A DNA stretch of 64,000 bases from Alloyangia pacifica (lineage in GTDB: Bacteria; Pseudomonadota; Alphaproteobacteria; Rhodobacterales; Rhodobacteraceae): positions 310,001 through 374,000 of the forward strand of contig NZ_FOZW01000001.1 of assembly GCF_900116195.1 (NCBI RefSeq), read 5' to 3'. The first letter of the stretch is position 1. Every line of letters begins with the position of its first letter. The position numbers and the translations under genes were made by a program. Positions 1 through 8,892 of the stretch are shown here, in pieces. The notes under the pieces are model-generated. The model had not been told where the DNA came from and made no database searches. It was given only the letters and a program-made list of their open reading frames with translations.

Positions 1-762
1 CTGCGGCCGGGGACGTCTTGCGTTTTTTTGGGGGGGCGGGCGCCGGTGACAATGGGGCGCTGGTATGGCGTGGTGCGCGCGGGGTCCTCGACACGCGCGG
101 ATCATATCGAATTGATGCCATATTCCGTTGTTTGATTCGGAGGGTGTCTGCCCTCTGGCGCTGCGGTGCTTATCAATCCCGCACGACGGTCTGAATTGGT
201 TCCCTCTACGAGACAGATGTTCCTGAAATCGGGCACGCATGGGGCAACTCCGAGGTGCCGACGCCCATCACGCGGCTGTTTCCGAACTGGCAACGAGTTC
301 CGCGGCGTCCCGGCCGGCGTTCGCATGGAAATCGAGAAAATCGACGATTGTGCTGAACGTCATTTGAAGCGATTTGGAAACAAAATTACGCCACATTGAC
401 GTTCATTTCACGCTTGCGTGCCGCCTTGCGGCCCTGCTTTCGTCATCTTTTGCCACCTGATCGCCACTTTTGACTTTGTTAACGGCCCGCCGAGTTCTAA
501 GTACTTCGTTAAGCCCGACTGGGGGGCGACGAAGGACAGGCCGGGGGGCGGCCGCCGATCTCAAGTCATCCGCGAGGATGTGACCGATGGCGTCGGGCAG
601 ATGTGCCCGGCACCAGCAGGACCGCTTTTGCCCGCTGCCACGCGGACCGGTCCACCGTCACGAAAACGCGGAAGGACGGAGACCGGGCAAGGCGGCGCAA
701 AGCCGTCGCAGGCCGCAGGTGCGGCGCGGGCGCGTCCCGATCTGGTGTTGAAGGGTGTAACG
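1..762. other. Left-edge region without a convincing gene
   Basis: No reading frame here has a recognisable domain, a good ribosome binding site and the codon bias of the neighbours. The open frame that runs into the Hint gene from 418 is an upstream extension of that gene rather than protein, because the residues before 763 are low-complexity and match nothing I know. A small AT-richer patch lies near 360-400. The leader for the downstream gene should lie in this stretch, but I could not identify a confident promoter. Confidence 0.5.
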
Positions 763-2880
763 ATGGCTGACTTGTTTCTGAATTGGGCGTCGCTCGGTGC
801 GTTCGGGACCACGCTGGGGGATACCGCCTCTGGCGGCACGGGGACGACCGTAGATACTGGCGGCGTCAATGTCGGCATCTCCTTCACGTCGCAGGACGCC
901 GGTGCGGAAGCCTTCACCGTGAACTACGACGGCTACGTCCCCGAGGGCTCCTCGGTCGATCCGAACTCGCACCTGAAGCTCTTTGGCGAGGGCGGTGACG
1001 GCGGCACGCTGTCCTCCACCTCGACCACGGTCTTCGACTTCAGTTCCTCGAACGAGCTCTACACCGACAACGTTCAGAACCTGTCGTTCGTCCTCAATGA
1101 CGTGGACGGTGGCGCGGGCTCCGACCTCGGCGACCTGAGCGGTGACAGCACCAGCACGGCAGGCGGCACCAGCTTCCAGGACAATGTCACCATCCTCGCC
1201 TATGACGCCGAGGGCAATCCTGTCGAGGTGACGCTGACCTCGCTCGGCAGCACCAGCACCAGCGACGGCACCGCCACCGGCGAGGAAGTCACCAGCTTTG
1301 CCGAAGAGAACGGCACTGTGCTCGTGTCGATCGCTGGCCCGGTCTCGCGCATCGAGGTGATCTACGAGAACGGCGGCGACTCGACCCAGGGTGTGCTGAT
1401 CTCGGACATGAGCTTCTCGACCTGCGACGTCGATGACAGCGGCCCCGTGGCCGAGGATGACGCCGCCGAGACCGACGAGGACGTGGCCGTCACCATTGAC
1501 GTGCTGGCCAACGACAGCGATCCCGATGGCGATGCGCTCACCGTCACCACCGCCACCGTCACCGGCGGCGACAGCATCGGCACCGTGGCGATCAACGAAG
1601 ACGGCACGCTGACCTTCACCCCGGCCGCCGACTACAATGGCGATGCCGAGATCACTTACACGGTAGAGGATCCGGCCGGCAACTCGGCCACCGGTCATGT
1701 CGCGGTCACCGTCTACCCGGTGAACGACGATCCCGAAGCGGTCGACGATTACGTCACCACCGGCAGCGGCACGCCGGTCACCCTGGCGCCGATGGACAAT
1801 GACACGGATGTCGACGGCGACACGCTGACCATCACCGGTGTCGGCGAGCCTGCCAACGGCACCGTGACGCTGAACGCCGACGGCACCGTGACCTATACGC
1901 CGAACGAGGGGCACACGGGCGAAGACAGCTTCACCTACACCATCGACGACGGCAACGGCGGCACCGACACCGGCACCGTCACGGTGAACACCGGCATCCC
2001 GACCGACCCGACCGGCGGCGAGAACACCCCGCCGGACGCGGTGAACGATCTCTATAACACCACCGGCACCTCGACGGCGACCTTCGACCCGACGGTCAAC
2101 GACAGCGACGCCGATGGCGACGCGCTGACCATCACCGGCATCGGCGACCCGACCAACGGCACCGCCACGCTGAACGAGGACGGCACGGTCTCCTATACCG
2201 CCGAAGAGGGCTTCGAGGGCTTCGACTCCTTCAGCTACACCATCGACGACGGCAACGGCGGCACTGACACGGCCTACGTCACGGTCGAGGTCATGCCCTG
2301 CTTCACCCCCGGTACGCTGATCGCCACGCCGCAGGGCGAGCGCCTTGTTGAGGACCTGAAGGTTGGCGACCGGGTGATCACCCGCGACAACGGCATCCAG
2401 GAAATCCGCTGGGTCGGCCGCAAGGAGCTCACCGGCTTCGAACTGGCCCGTCAGCCGCACCTGCGACCGGTGCTGATCCAGAAGGGCGCGCTCGGCAAGA
2501 ACCACCCCGAGCATGACCTGCTGGTCTCGCCGAACCACCGCGTGCTGGTCGCAAACGACCGCACCGCGCTCTACTTCGAAGAGCGCGAGGTGCTCGCCGC
2601 GGCCAAGCACCTGACCGGGCTCGAGGGCGTGGACGAGGTGGAGACCATGGGCGTGGCCTACATCCACTTCATGTTCGACCAGCACGAGGTGGTGCTCTCG
2701 AACGGCGCCTGGACCGAAAGCTTCCAGCCCGGTGATTACACGCTCAAGGGCATCGGCGACGCGCAGCGCGACGAGATCTTCGCGCTCTTCCCCGAGCTGG
2801 AACACGCCGAGGGCCTGCAGGCCTACGGCGCGGCCCGCCGCTCGCTGAAGCGCCACGAGGCGCAGCTGCTGGTCGGCTGA
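763..2880 (+). CDS. Cadherin-like tandem-repeat protein with C-terminal Hint domain
   Basis: The protein has 705 aa with the start at ATG 763, preceded by AAGGG 8 bases upstream; the longer open frame adds only unconvincing residues. Residues 1-226 are a Ser/Thr/Gly/Asp-rich domain I do not recognise. Three cadherin/VCBS-type modules follow (about 227-320, 323-409 and 421-510), each with DxDGDxLT and YTxxDGNGGTDT-type strands that probably bind calcium. Residues 511 to about 665 are a Hint (hedgehog/intein) domain starting PCFTPGTLIATP and carrying LLVSPNHRVLV. Proteins of this build are common in Rhodobacterales and are thought to be exported, probably by a type I system. No classical signal peptide is visible, which fits that route, but no transporter lies nearby. 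An adhesin or self-processing surface protein is the inference. Confidence 0.85.
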   Translation: MADLFLNWASLGAFGTTLGDTASGGTGTTVDTGGVNVGISFTSQDAGAEAFTVNYDGYVPEGSSVDPNSHLKLFGEGGDGGTLSSTSTTVFDFSSSNELYTDNVQNLSFVLNDVDGGAGSDLGDLSGDSTSTAGGTSFQDNVTILAYDAEGNPVEVTLTSLGSTSTSDGTATGEEVTSFAEENGTVLVSIAGPVSRIEVIYENGGDSTQGVLISDMSFSTCDVDDSGPVAEDDAAETDEDVAVTIDVLANDSDPDGDALTVTTATVTGGDSIGTVAINEDGTLTFTPAADYNGDAEITYTVEDPAGNSATGHVAVTVYPVNDDPEAVDDYVTTGSGTPVTLAPMDNDTDVDGDTLTITGVGEPANGTVTLNADGTVTYTPNEGHTGEDSFTYTIDDGNGGTDTGTVTVNTGIPTDPTGGENTPPDAVNDLYNTTGTSTATFDPTVNDSDADGDALTITGIGDPTNGTATLNEDGTVSYTAEEGFEGFDSFSYTIDDGNGGTDTAYVTVEVMPCFTPGTLIATPQGERLVEDLKVGDRVITRDNGIQEIRWVGRKELTGFELARQPHLRPVLIQKGALGKNHPEHDLLVSPNHRVLVANDRTALYFEEREVLAAAKHLTGLEGVDEVETMGVAYIHFMFDQHEVVLSNGAWTESFQPGDYTLKGIGDAQRDEIFALFPELEHAEGLQAYGAARRSLKRHEAQLLVG

Positions 2881-2949
2881 GCCGGCCTTCGGCATAGAAT
2901 GCAGCGCGTCGCGGGACCGTCGGTGGGGCGGTGGTGCGACGCAGAAGGG

Positions 2950-2985
2950 CCCCGGGACGCACGGCGTTCCGGGGTTCTTTGTTTT
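2950..2985 (+). terminator. Intrinsic terminator after the Hint gene
   Basis: Arms of 11 bp (2950-2960 and 2964-2974, one G-T pair) enclose a 3-base loop, followed by TTCTTTGTTTT. It lies 70 bases after the Hint protein stop, on the same strand. Confidence 0.8.
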
Positions 2986-3266
2986 GGGGTCATGGGGTGC
3001 GGGTATTGTGGCGTCCTGGTGGGCCAAAGCGAGGGCCAGCAATAGCCGCGCTGCAGTCGTAAGGCTGCCGGTCCGCGCGCCTTTGACCTGTCTGTGCGAA
3101 TATCCGGGCGTTGCCGGATTCGGATACCGACGGACACGCGATGACACCGGGGACACAAATGCCAGAGGACCCGGGCAACTCAAGGCCGGAACGGAAGAGG
3201 CTGAAACCCTCCAAGCCTTCTGCGATGCAGACCCGGACGCTTCCACCCGGGGGGCGTGGCTGGCGC

Positions 3267-3881
3267 TCAGCAGGGATCGAGCGCCGCCTGGTTCCGTTCC
3301 CAGTCGCGCCAGGCTTCGGGCGTGTCGAGGTCGGTCAGCGCGCGGCGGCCCGGCAGGATCACCCTGCGCAGCCGGTTGCGGTTGGCGGCCAGCACGCTGC
3401 GTGCGCCCTCGTCGCCTCCCAGCATCTGGATCGCCGAGAAACAGTCGGCCGGGAACAGCACCGGGTGGCCCGGTGTGCCGTCCTCCGCGCATCCTTGCTG
3501 AAGCGTGGGCTGCGGCATGGCGCGAAAGCCCTGTACGAGCAGTGCGATATCCTCGGCGGTCAGCTCCGGCATATCGGCGGGCAGCACCACCATCGCGTCC
3601 GTGTCGCGCGGCAGCAGCGCGACGCCCCGGCGCAGCGAGGCGGACATGCCCAGCGAAGCGTCCGGGACGGCGACGAGTTGTACCGGCAGGCCGGCCAGTG
3701 CGGCGACGCGCGGATGGTCGTGATCGGGCAGTGTGACCGTCACGTGGTTGGCCGCGCGCAGCGCTTCCTCGGCCTGACGGCGCAAAAGCGCCCGGCCGCC
3801 GACCTGCATCAAGAGCTTGTCGGCTCCGCGCATCCGGCTGCTTGCACCGGCGGCGGGAATCAAGACTGCAATTCCTCCCAT
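3267..3881 (-). CDS. MobA/CoxI-like nucleotidyltransferase
   Basis: This 204-aa protein belongs to the NTP-transferase family that includes MobA, MocA and the CoxI-associated proteins, which move a nucleotide onto a molybdenum-cofactor or sugar-type acceptor. The N-terminus has the Rossmann signature LIPAAGASSRMRGADKLL (about residues 5-22). A VLPADMPEL acidic metal-binding segment is in the middle, and GTPGHPVLFP, typical of the MocA-like branch, is in the C-terminal half. The start at 3881 (MGGIAVL) is chosen because AAGGAGT lies just upstream and the family begins here; a longer frame to 3977 reads through a tandem repeat. No molybdenum enzyme or xdhC gene lies in the window, so the substrate is uncertain. 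Confidence 0.85.
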   Translation of the reverse strand: MGGIAVLIPAAGASSRMRGADKLLMQVGGRALLRRQAEEALRAANHVTVTLPDHDHPRVAALAGLPVQLVAVPDASLGMSASLRRGVALLPRDTDAMVVLPADMPELTAEDIALLVQGFRAMPQPTLQQGCAEDGTPGHPVLFPADCFSAIQMLGGDEGARSVLAANRNRLRRVILPGRRALTDLDTPEAWRDWERNQAALDPC

Positions 3882-4288
3882 GGGACTCCTTATACAGCAA
3901 AGCCCGAAACCCCGAGGGAAATTCTGGGCGATCAATTCTGAGCGGTCATTCTCGGGCGGTCTTTCTCGGGCGGTCAATTCGGGGCCCCGAATTCAGGTTG
4001 GTCGTGGCGGGCGCGTCCGAGGCTCTCGGACAGCCGCCCGCTACCGCCTGAGCCGGACGGAGCTGTCGTGAATAGTCGCGGGACCGGACGACCTGCGTGC
4101 AAAGCAAATGCACCAAATTCGCAAAAAATGTGTAAACTCGACCTCAAAAGCGGCTTGTCGCCGGGGCGCCTGTCTTGGGCGCGCTTTCGCTCTTGGCGGA
4201 GCCGCCCATGTTGCTATGTCCAGATTGAATGCCTGCACTCATCGCGGCTCGCGCGGTGCGGGACCTGTTGAAGGGACAGTTTCAGAAG
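3882..4288. other. Intergenic region between divergent genes
   Basis: It separates the nucleotidyltransferase (minus) from the GAF kinase (plus). It holds a block of four 14-bp tandem repeats (annotated separately) and no supported gene. Short open frames on both strands are GC-driven. Confidence 0.55.
3929..3984. repeat. Four imperfect 14-bp tandem repeats
   Basis: The units are cgatcaattctgag, cggtcattctcggg, cggtctttctcggg and cggtcaattcgggg, joined without gaps. They begin 48 bases upstream of the nucleotidyltransferase start, within its likely leader. Confidence 0.75.
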
Positions 4289-5455
4289 ATGGTTCTGGCG
4301 CGGAAAACGGATGATGAACTCGAACGGCTTGCCGAGCTGCGGAGCTTCGGGGTGCTCGACAGCGCACCCGATCCCGCCTTTGACGAGGTGGTGGAACTGC
4401 TGGCCTCGCTGCTCGAAGTGCCGGTCGCGCTGATCAGCCTGGTCGACGAGCAGCGGCAATGGTTCAAGGCGCGCTTCGGCATGGAGCCGGGACAAACCCC
4501 GCTGGAGCAGTCGATCTGTGCCCATGCGATCCTGTCGGAAGACATCCTCGAGATCGAGGACACGATGCTCGACCTGCGCAGCGCCGACAATCCGCTGTGT
4601 TGCGGAACGATCTCCAAGATGCGCTTCTACGCGGGGGCGCCGCTGATCACCCGCAGCGGCCATTGCATCGGCACGCTCTGCGTGCTCGACGAAAAGCCGC
4701 GCAAGCTGACCGTGCAGCAGCGCAAGCTGCTCAAGGTCATGGCGGGGCAGGTGATGCGCCAGCTCGACCTGCAGCGCGCGCTGCACAACAAGGAGGTGCT
4801 GCGCGAGGAGATCGACCACCGGGTGAAGAACTCGCTGCAGACCGTCGCCTCGACGATCCGCCTCTACCGCGCTCGTTCGAACGAAGCCGAAACCCGCGAC
4901 GCGCTGGATGCGATCGCGCGGCGGGTGGATTCGGTCTCGCAGCTGCATGCCGAGCTGAACCTGACGTCGAAGATGCATTTCGTGCGGCTCGACACCTATC
5001 TGTCGCGTGTCGCGACGCTGCTGCAGCGTCACGCCCCCGCCGAGGTCGACTTCGAGGTCGATGTGCCGCGCATCGAGGTGGAGTCCCGCGTGGCCGCATC
5101 GATCGGTGTCGTGGCCAACGAGTTTGCTGCGAACGCGATGAAATACGCGTTCCACGAGGGTGATCCGAAGCCGGTGATCCGCTTCGAGCTGCGCGAGACC
5201 GGGGTGAATCGCATTCAGTTCACCTGCCGCGACAACGGCAGCGGGCCGGAGCCGGGTTCGACGCTCGACGCGCTGGCCTCTTCGGCGCTTGGCGCGCGGC
5301 TTCTCGAAGCGGCGGTGAGCCAGGTCGGCGGCACCGTGGTCGAGCGGCGGGAGCCGGGTGGCTACGTGCTCGAGGCCGAGCTGCCGGTCGATCCCGCCGC
5401 CGACTCCGCGATTACTCCGGCAGAGCTTCCACGGGCCGCACCCGCAGCCGAGTGA
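4289..5455 (+). CDS. GAF-domain sensor histidine kinase, HisKA_2/HWE type
   Basis: This soluble 388-aa kinase has an N-terminal GAF domain (about 25-155), then a HisKA_2 dimerisation/phosphoacceptor helix with REEIDHRVKNSLQTV (phosphorylatable His177), and a C-terminal ATPase domain with the N-box VVANEFAANAMKYAF and DNGSGPEPG. This class signals to stand-alone receivers, often in general stress or light response pathways. ATG 4289 is preferred over 4229 because AAGGGA lies 12 bases upstream, while no ribosome site precedes 4229. No response regulator is adjacent, so it is an orphan kinase. Its last 44 bases overlap the 3' end of the opposite-strand CorC gene. Confidence 0.85.
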   Translation: MVLARKTDDELERLAELRSFGVLDSAPDPAFDEVVELLASLLEVPVALISLVDEQRQWFKARFGMEPGQTPLEQSICAHAILSEDILEIEDTMLDLRSADNPLCCGTISKMRFYAGAPLITRSGHCIGTLCVLDEKPRKLTVQQRKLLKVMAGQVMRQLDLQRALHNKEVLREEIDHRVKNSLQTVASTIRLYRARSNEAETRDALDAIARRVDSVSQLHAELNLTSKMHFVRLDTYLSRVATLLQRHAPAEVDFEVDVPRIEVESRVAASIGVVANEFAANAMKYAFHEGDPKPVIRFELRETGVNRIQFTCRDNGSGPEPGSTLDALASSALGARLLEAAVSQVGGTVVERREPGGYVLEAELPVDPAADSAITPAELPRAAPAAE

Positions 5456-6740
5456 TGCGGTTGTTCTCGCGTTCCATGACCTCGAAGCGGAAGCCGTGGA
5501 AACTGAACCTCTGGCCGACGGTCGGGATCATCTGCGCCTCGTGAATAACGAGACCCGCGATGGTGTTGGCTTCGTCGTCGGGCAGCGACCAGTCGGCGGC
5601 GCGGTTGAGATCGCGGATGGTCATCGCACCGTCGAGCCAGTACCAGCCATCCTCGCCCGCGCTGACCTGATGCTCGGCGTCGGGATCGTGCTCGTCGGCG
5701 ATCTCGCCAACGATCTCCTCGAGGATGTCCTCCAGCGTGATCAGCCCCTCGAGCGAGCCGTATTCGTCCACCACCAGCGCGAAGTGGGTCCGGCGACGCA
5801 GGAAGTTGCGCATTTGGTCGGCGAGCGTGGTGGTGTCGGGCACGAAGTAGGGCTTCATCATCACCTCGGTGATGCGGAAGTCGTCCAGCGCCGCAAAGCC
5901 GCGCTCGCCGGCCTTGGCCATGGTCTCGTACATGGCGCGCAGCAGGTCCTTGGCGTGGACCATGCCGATGATGTTCTCGGGCTCGCCGCGGTAGACCGGC
6001 AGGCGGGTGTGGTTGCTGTCGAGGCATTGCTGCAGGATCGCCCGCGGCTCGGCCTCGGCGTCGATGCTCTCGATGCCCGAGCGGTGCAGCATGATCTCCT
6101 CGACCGTGCGCTCCGCGAGGTCGAGCGCGCCGAGAATGCGGTCGCGGTCTTCCTTTTCGACCACGCCCTCGGAGTGGCCGAGCTGCAGCGCGCCGGCGAT
6201 CTCTTCGCGCACGGCGAGGATCTGGCTGTCGGGGTCGGTCTGCACGCCGATGAGCTTGAGCAGCACCCGTACCAGCGCGCGGATCGCCGCCACGACGGGG
6301 GAAAAGATGAGGATCACCAGCCGGATCGGCGGAGCCACGGTGGCGGCGGCGGCCTCGGGGTTGGTGATGGCGTAGGTCTTGGGCAGCACCTCGGCGAAGA
6401 TCAGCACGAGGAAGGTCATGATCAGCGTCGCCATGGCGACGCCGCCATCGCCGAGCAGCCGGGTGAAGAGCGCCGTGGCCAGCGAGGTGGCGAGGATGTT
6501 GACGAGGTTGTTGCCCAGCAGCACCGAGCCGATCAGCCTTTCGTTGTCCTCGGTGATCTGCAGAGCCATGGCAGCGCCGCGGGATCCGCGGTCCATGGCG
6601 GCGCGCAGCTTGCCGCGCGAGGCGGCGGTCAGCGCGGTCTCGGAGCCCGAGAAGAAGGCCGAGAAGAGAATGAGCAGCAGGATCGCGGCGGAGGTCATCC
6701 AGAAGGCCGCGTCGAGTGTTCCGGTGGCAGGGGCGTCCAT
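5412..6740 (-). CDS. CorC/HlyC-family membrane protein (DUF21 + CBS pair)
   Basis: This inner-membrane protein of 442 aa has a DUF21/CNNM transmembrane domain (about 1-190; four hydrophobic segments, including one with FFSGSETALTAASRGKL), two CBS domains (about 210-340; the second with HFALVVDEYGSLEGLITLEDILEEIVGEI) and a C-terminal CorC_HlyC domain with the GRF-type fold (to residue 442). The family is linked to magnesium or cobalt efflux; older 'hemolysin' names are misleading. The start at 6740 (MDAPATG) places the first transmembrane helix at the usual distance. The stop lies inside the opposite-strand kinase gene. Confidence 0.9.
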   Translation of the reverse strand: MDAPATGTLDAAFWMTSAAILLLILFSAFFSGSETALTAASRGKLRAAMDRGSRGAAMALQITEDNERLIGSVLLGNNLVNILATSLATALFTRLLGDGGVAMATLIMTFLVLIFAEVLPKTYAITNPEAAAATVAPPIRLVILIFSPVVAAIRALVRVLLKLIGVQTDPDSQILAVREEIAGALQLGHSEGVVEKEDRDRILGALDLAERTVEEIMLHRSGIESIDAEAEPRAILQQCLDSNHTRLPVYRGEPENIIGMVHAKDLLRAMYETMAKAGERGFAALDDFRITEVMMKPYFVPDTTTLADQMRNFLRRRTHFALVVDEYGSLEGLITLEDILEEIVGEIADEHDPDAEHQVSAGEDGWYWLDGAMTIRDLNRAADWSLPDDEANTIAGLVIHEAQMIPTVGQRFSFHGFRFEVMERENNRITRLRVRPVEALPE

Positions 6741-6824
6741 ACGTCCGTCTTTTCGTGTAAGAGTGTTCAGAGAGTTATGGGGCGCGGGGCTCTGGTCTTC
6801 AAGGCTCTGCCCGGGATCGGAGGC

Positions 6825-6851
6825 AAAACGGGCGCCCTTCGGGGGCGCCCG
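6825..6851 (-). terminator. Terminator of the NCS1 permease gene
   Basis: Read on the minus strand, a 9-bp perfect stem (6829-6837 with 6843-6851) is followed by TTTT. It lies 27 bases after the permease stop. Confidence 0.8.
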
Positions 6852-6877
6852 TGTCGTGGTCGGTGATGCCGGATTGC

Positions 6878-8659
6878 TCAGTTCTCGGTGCTGTCGGGTC
6901 CATCGGTCGCACGCATCGCCGCCATGGACAGCAGGAAGTAGGTCACGGTCAATGCCGCGGCGGTCAGGAAGAAGTCTCGCTGCATGACCACCAGTGCCTC
7001 GCCGTCCGGCGCGGTCACAACCAGTCGCACTGCGAAGGCGATCATGAACACCAGCACCATCCCGGCGCCGACCAGAAGCCATTTGGCGAGCCGTGCGGTA
7101 TGTTCCAGCGAGGGGTCATCGTCGTCGTCCTCGCCGAATTCCTCGAGCCGTTTTCGTTCGAACTTCGCGAGTTGCTCCTCGCGGGCGGCCTGGCGGGCCT
7201 CGTCGGCGGGCCAGGTGTCGCGTGCGCCAAGGAGGCTCGCCGCAAGCGGGTAGACCGCAAGCGCAATCAGGTACTCGGGGATGAAGATGAAGTAGAAGCT
7301 GAGCGCACCTGTCATGAAGACGACGACGGCAAAGCCCAGCGACACGCCCCAGGTGATCAGCGCCGCCGTGTTCAGCGGCTGACCGAGGTAGCGCGACCAG
7401 TAGCGGGTCAGCCCGAGGCGCGGCAGCAGGTAGTGCTCGGCGATCACGATGGCACCGATCGGGCAGAGCAGGATCGCACCGTAGACGGTCAGCGGCATGA
7501 TCGACTGCGCCACGAAAGGAAAGCAGGCCGCGACCACGATGAAGCCGCCGACGATGGCCGTCACCTTGCCGCGCGACATCGAGGGCATCAGCGTGCTGGC
7601 GGCCAGACCGGCGCGGTAGAGGCAGGCATTGGCCGTCGTCCAGCCGGCACAGATCACCGCGAGAATGCCCACGTAGCCGAGCACCGAGAATGCCACGTCG
7701 GCCGAATCGAGCGCCATCAGCGGCTTGCCCAGCAGCACTGCCGCGCCGGCCCCCATGAGGCCCGCAGCGATCCAGCCGATGTAGTGGCCGAGGAACATGC
7801 CGACGCCGGAAAAGACGCCGTACCACTTGCGATGCGCAAAGCGGAAGGTGGCCATGTCGATCAGTCCCAGGTGCACCATCGCGCCGTTCGCCCAGGCAAA
7901 GGCGGCGACCTCCCAGACGGTGATACCGTCCTCGCCCTCGGGGGTGGTGCCGGTCCAGATCGCCGCATGCGCCACGTCGAGGAAATTGCCGAAGCTGCCC
8001 ATGGCGGTGTCGCCGGTCACCGAGAAGGCAAGCATCGGCAGAGCCGCGGCGCCACCGCAGATGAAGCAGGCCAGCATCCAAGGGGCGCAGATCGTCGCGA
8101 AGTTGGCCATCGCCTCGAAGCCGCGGGCAGCGACGACGATGACGACAGCGCCAAGCAGCAGCGTGATGAGAATGAAGGCGAACGAGGTGGGATAGGGCTC
8201 GAGCTGTACCGGCAGGCCGAAGGCGAAGCGTACCGCATAGGCCGAGACGGTGATCATTGCCGCCGCGAGCGCGCCGTAGAACAGCAGGATCGCGCTGTTG
8301 TAGATCTTGCTGAAGTAGGGGCCGGTGATCTGCTCGAGATAGGAAAACAGCGAGCGCCGGGTCTCCACCGCGATGGGCGTGGTCACCAGGGTCCAACTCG
8401 CCACGGCGAGCAGGTTGCCGATCAGCAGTCCGAGCAGCAACTCGACCGTTCCGACCCCCATGGTCACGAAGGTCACGCCGATCACGAACTCGGTGGCGGC
8501 GATATGCTCGCCGCCGAAGAGCCCGGCGAAGTAGCGCCAGCCGCGGACGTGGCGGGCGGCGGGCGGAATGGCGCTGCGGTGGGAGCGGAGTTTGCCCGCC
8601 TGCGGGCGGGCGGCGACGGGCGTGGCGGAGGCAGTATCAGGCGTGGCTGTAAGGCTCAT
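6878..8659 (-). CDS. NCS1-type purine-cytosine permease family protein
   Basis: This is a 593-aa integral membrane transporter. About twelve hydrophobic segments spread over residues 55-460 resemble nucleobase/cation symporters of the NCS1 (codB-like) family; one conserved-looking stretch is GWTTANACLYRAGLAAS. Unlike short cytosine permeases it has a C-terminal extension: a charged cytoplasmic stretch with EEFGEDDDDD, then two more transmembrane helices (about 510-585). The start at 8659 has only a weak upstream ribosome site. No purine catabolic genes are next to it, so the substrate (purine, pyrimidine, hydantoin or other) is not predictable. A 16-bp palindrome about 140 bases upstream may be its operator. 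Confidence 0.8.
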   Translation of the reverse strand: MSLTATPDTASATPVAARPQAGKLRSHRSAIPPAARHVRGWRYFAGLFGGEHIAATEFVIGVTFVTMGVGTVELLLGLLIGNLLAVASWTLVTTPIAVETRRSLFSYLEQITGPYFSKIYNSAILLFYGALAAAMITVSAYAVRFAFGLPVQLEPYPTSFAFILITLLLGAVVIVVAARGFEAMANFATICAPWMLACFICGGAAALPMLAFSVTGDTAMGSFGNFLDVAHAAIWTGTTPEGEDGITVWEVAAFAWANGAMVHLGLIDMATFRFAHRKWYGVFSGVGMFLGHYIGWIAAGLMGAGAAVLLGKPLMALDSADVAFSVLGYVGILAVICAGWTTANACLYRAGLAASTLMPSMSRGKVTAIVGGFIVVAACFPFVAQSIMPLTVYGAILLCPIGAIVIAEHYLLPRLGLTRYWSRYLGQPLNTAALITWGVSLGFAVVVFMTGALSFYFIFIPEYLIALAVYPLAASLLGARDTWPADEARQAAREEQLAKFERKRLEEFGEDDDDDPSLEHTARLAKWLLVGAGMVLVFMIAFAVRLVVTAPDGEALVVMQRDFFLTAAALTVTYFLLSMAAMRATDGPDSTEN

Positions 8660-8796
8660 CTATTCTTTGCTGTTGTTTCCGGGGCGACTGCGGACTCGTG
8701 ATCACGCAGACATGATTGAACCGCGACTTTGCGGTCTGAGTTCCCCGGGGTCACGGAGCTGACGCCGGCCCGACCGATTTTACCTCAAAATGAAAG

Positions 8797-8812
8797 ATCG
8801 AGATGTCTCGAT
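8797..8812. promoter_or_regulatory. 16-bp palindrome upstream of the NCS1 permease
   Basis: ATCGAGATGTCTCGAT has perfect 7-bp arms around a TG centre. It lies between the ssb terminator and the permease gene, 138 bases before the permease start. The symmetry suggests an operator for a dimeric regulator; the regulator is not identifiable. Confidence 0.4.
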
Positions 8813-8832
8813 GAGGTCTTCACCCGAGACAC

Positions 8833-8859
8833 AAAAAAAGCCCGGCCTTCCGGCCGGGC
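8833..8859 (-). terminator. Intrinsic terminator of ssb
   Basis: On the minus strand an 8-bp perfect stem (8840-8847 with 8852-8859, 4-base loop) is followed by seven T. It lies 34 bases after the ssb stop. Confidence 0.92.
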
Positions 8860-8892
8860 GTCGACACGCTGTGCTGAGGGCTTTGCCTGCCG

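Noticed and set aside
658-3900. Very long minus-strand open frame (over 1000 codons) across the Hint gene
   Set aside because: It mirrors the GC-rich third positions of the plus-strand Hint gene and of the nucleotidyltransferase in another frame. It has Arg/Gly-rich nonsense composition and no domain.
5358-8701. Long plus-strand frames opposite the CorC and NCS1 genes
   Set aside because: They are antisense shadows of well-recognised membrane proteins; His/Asp/Gln-rich composition is typical of such shadows.
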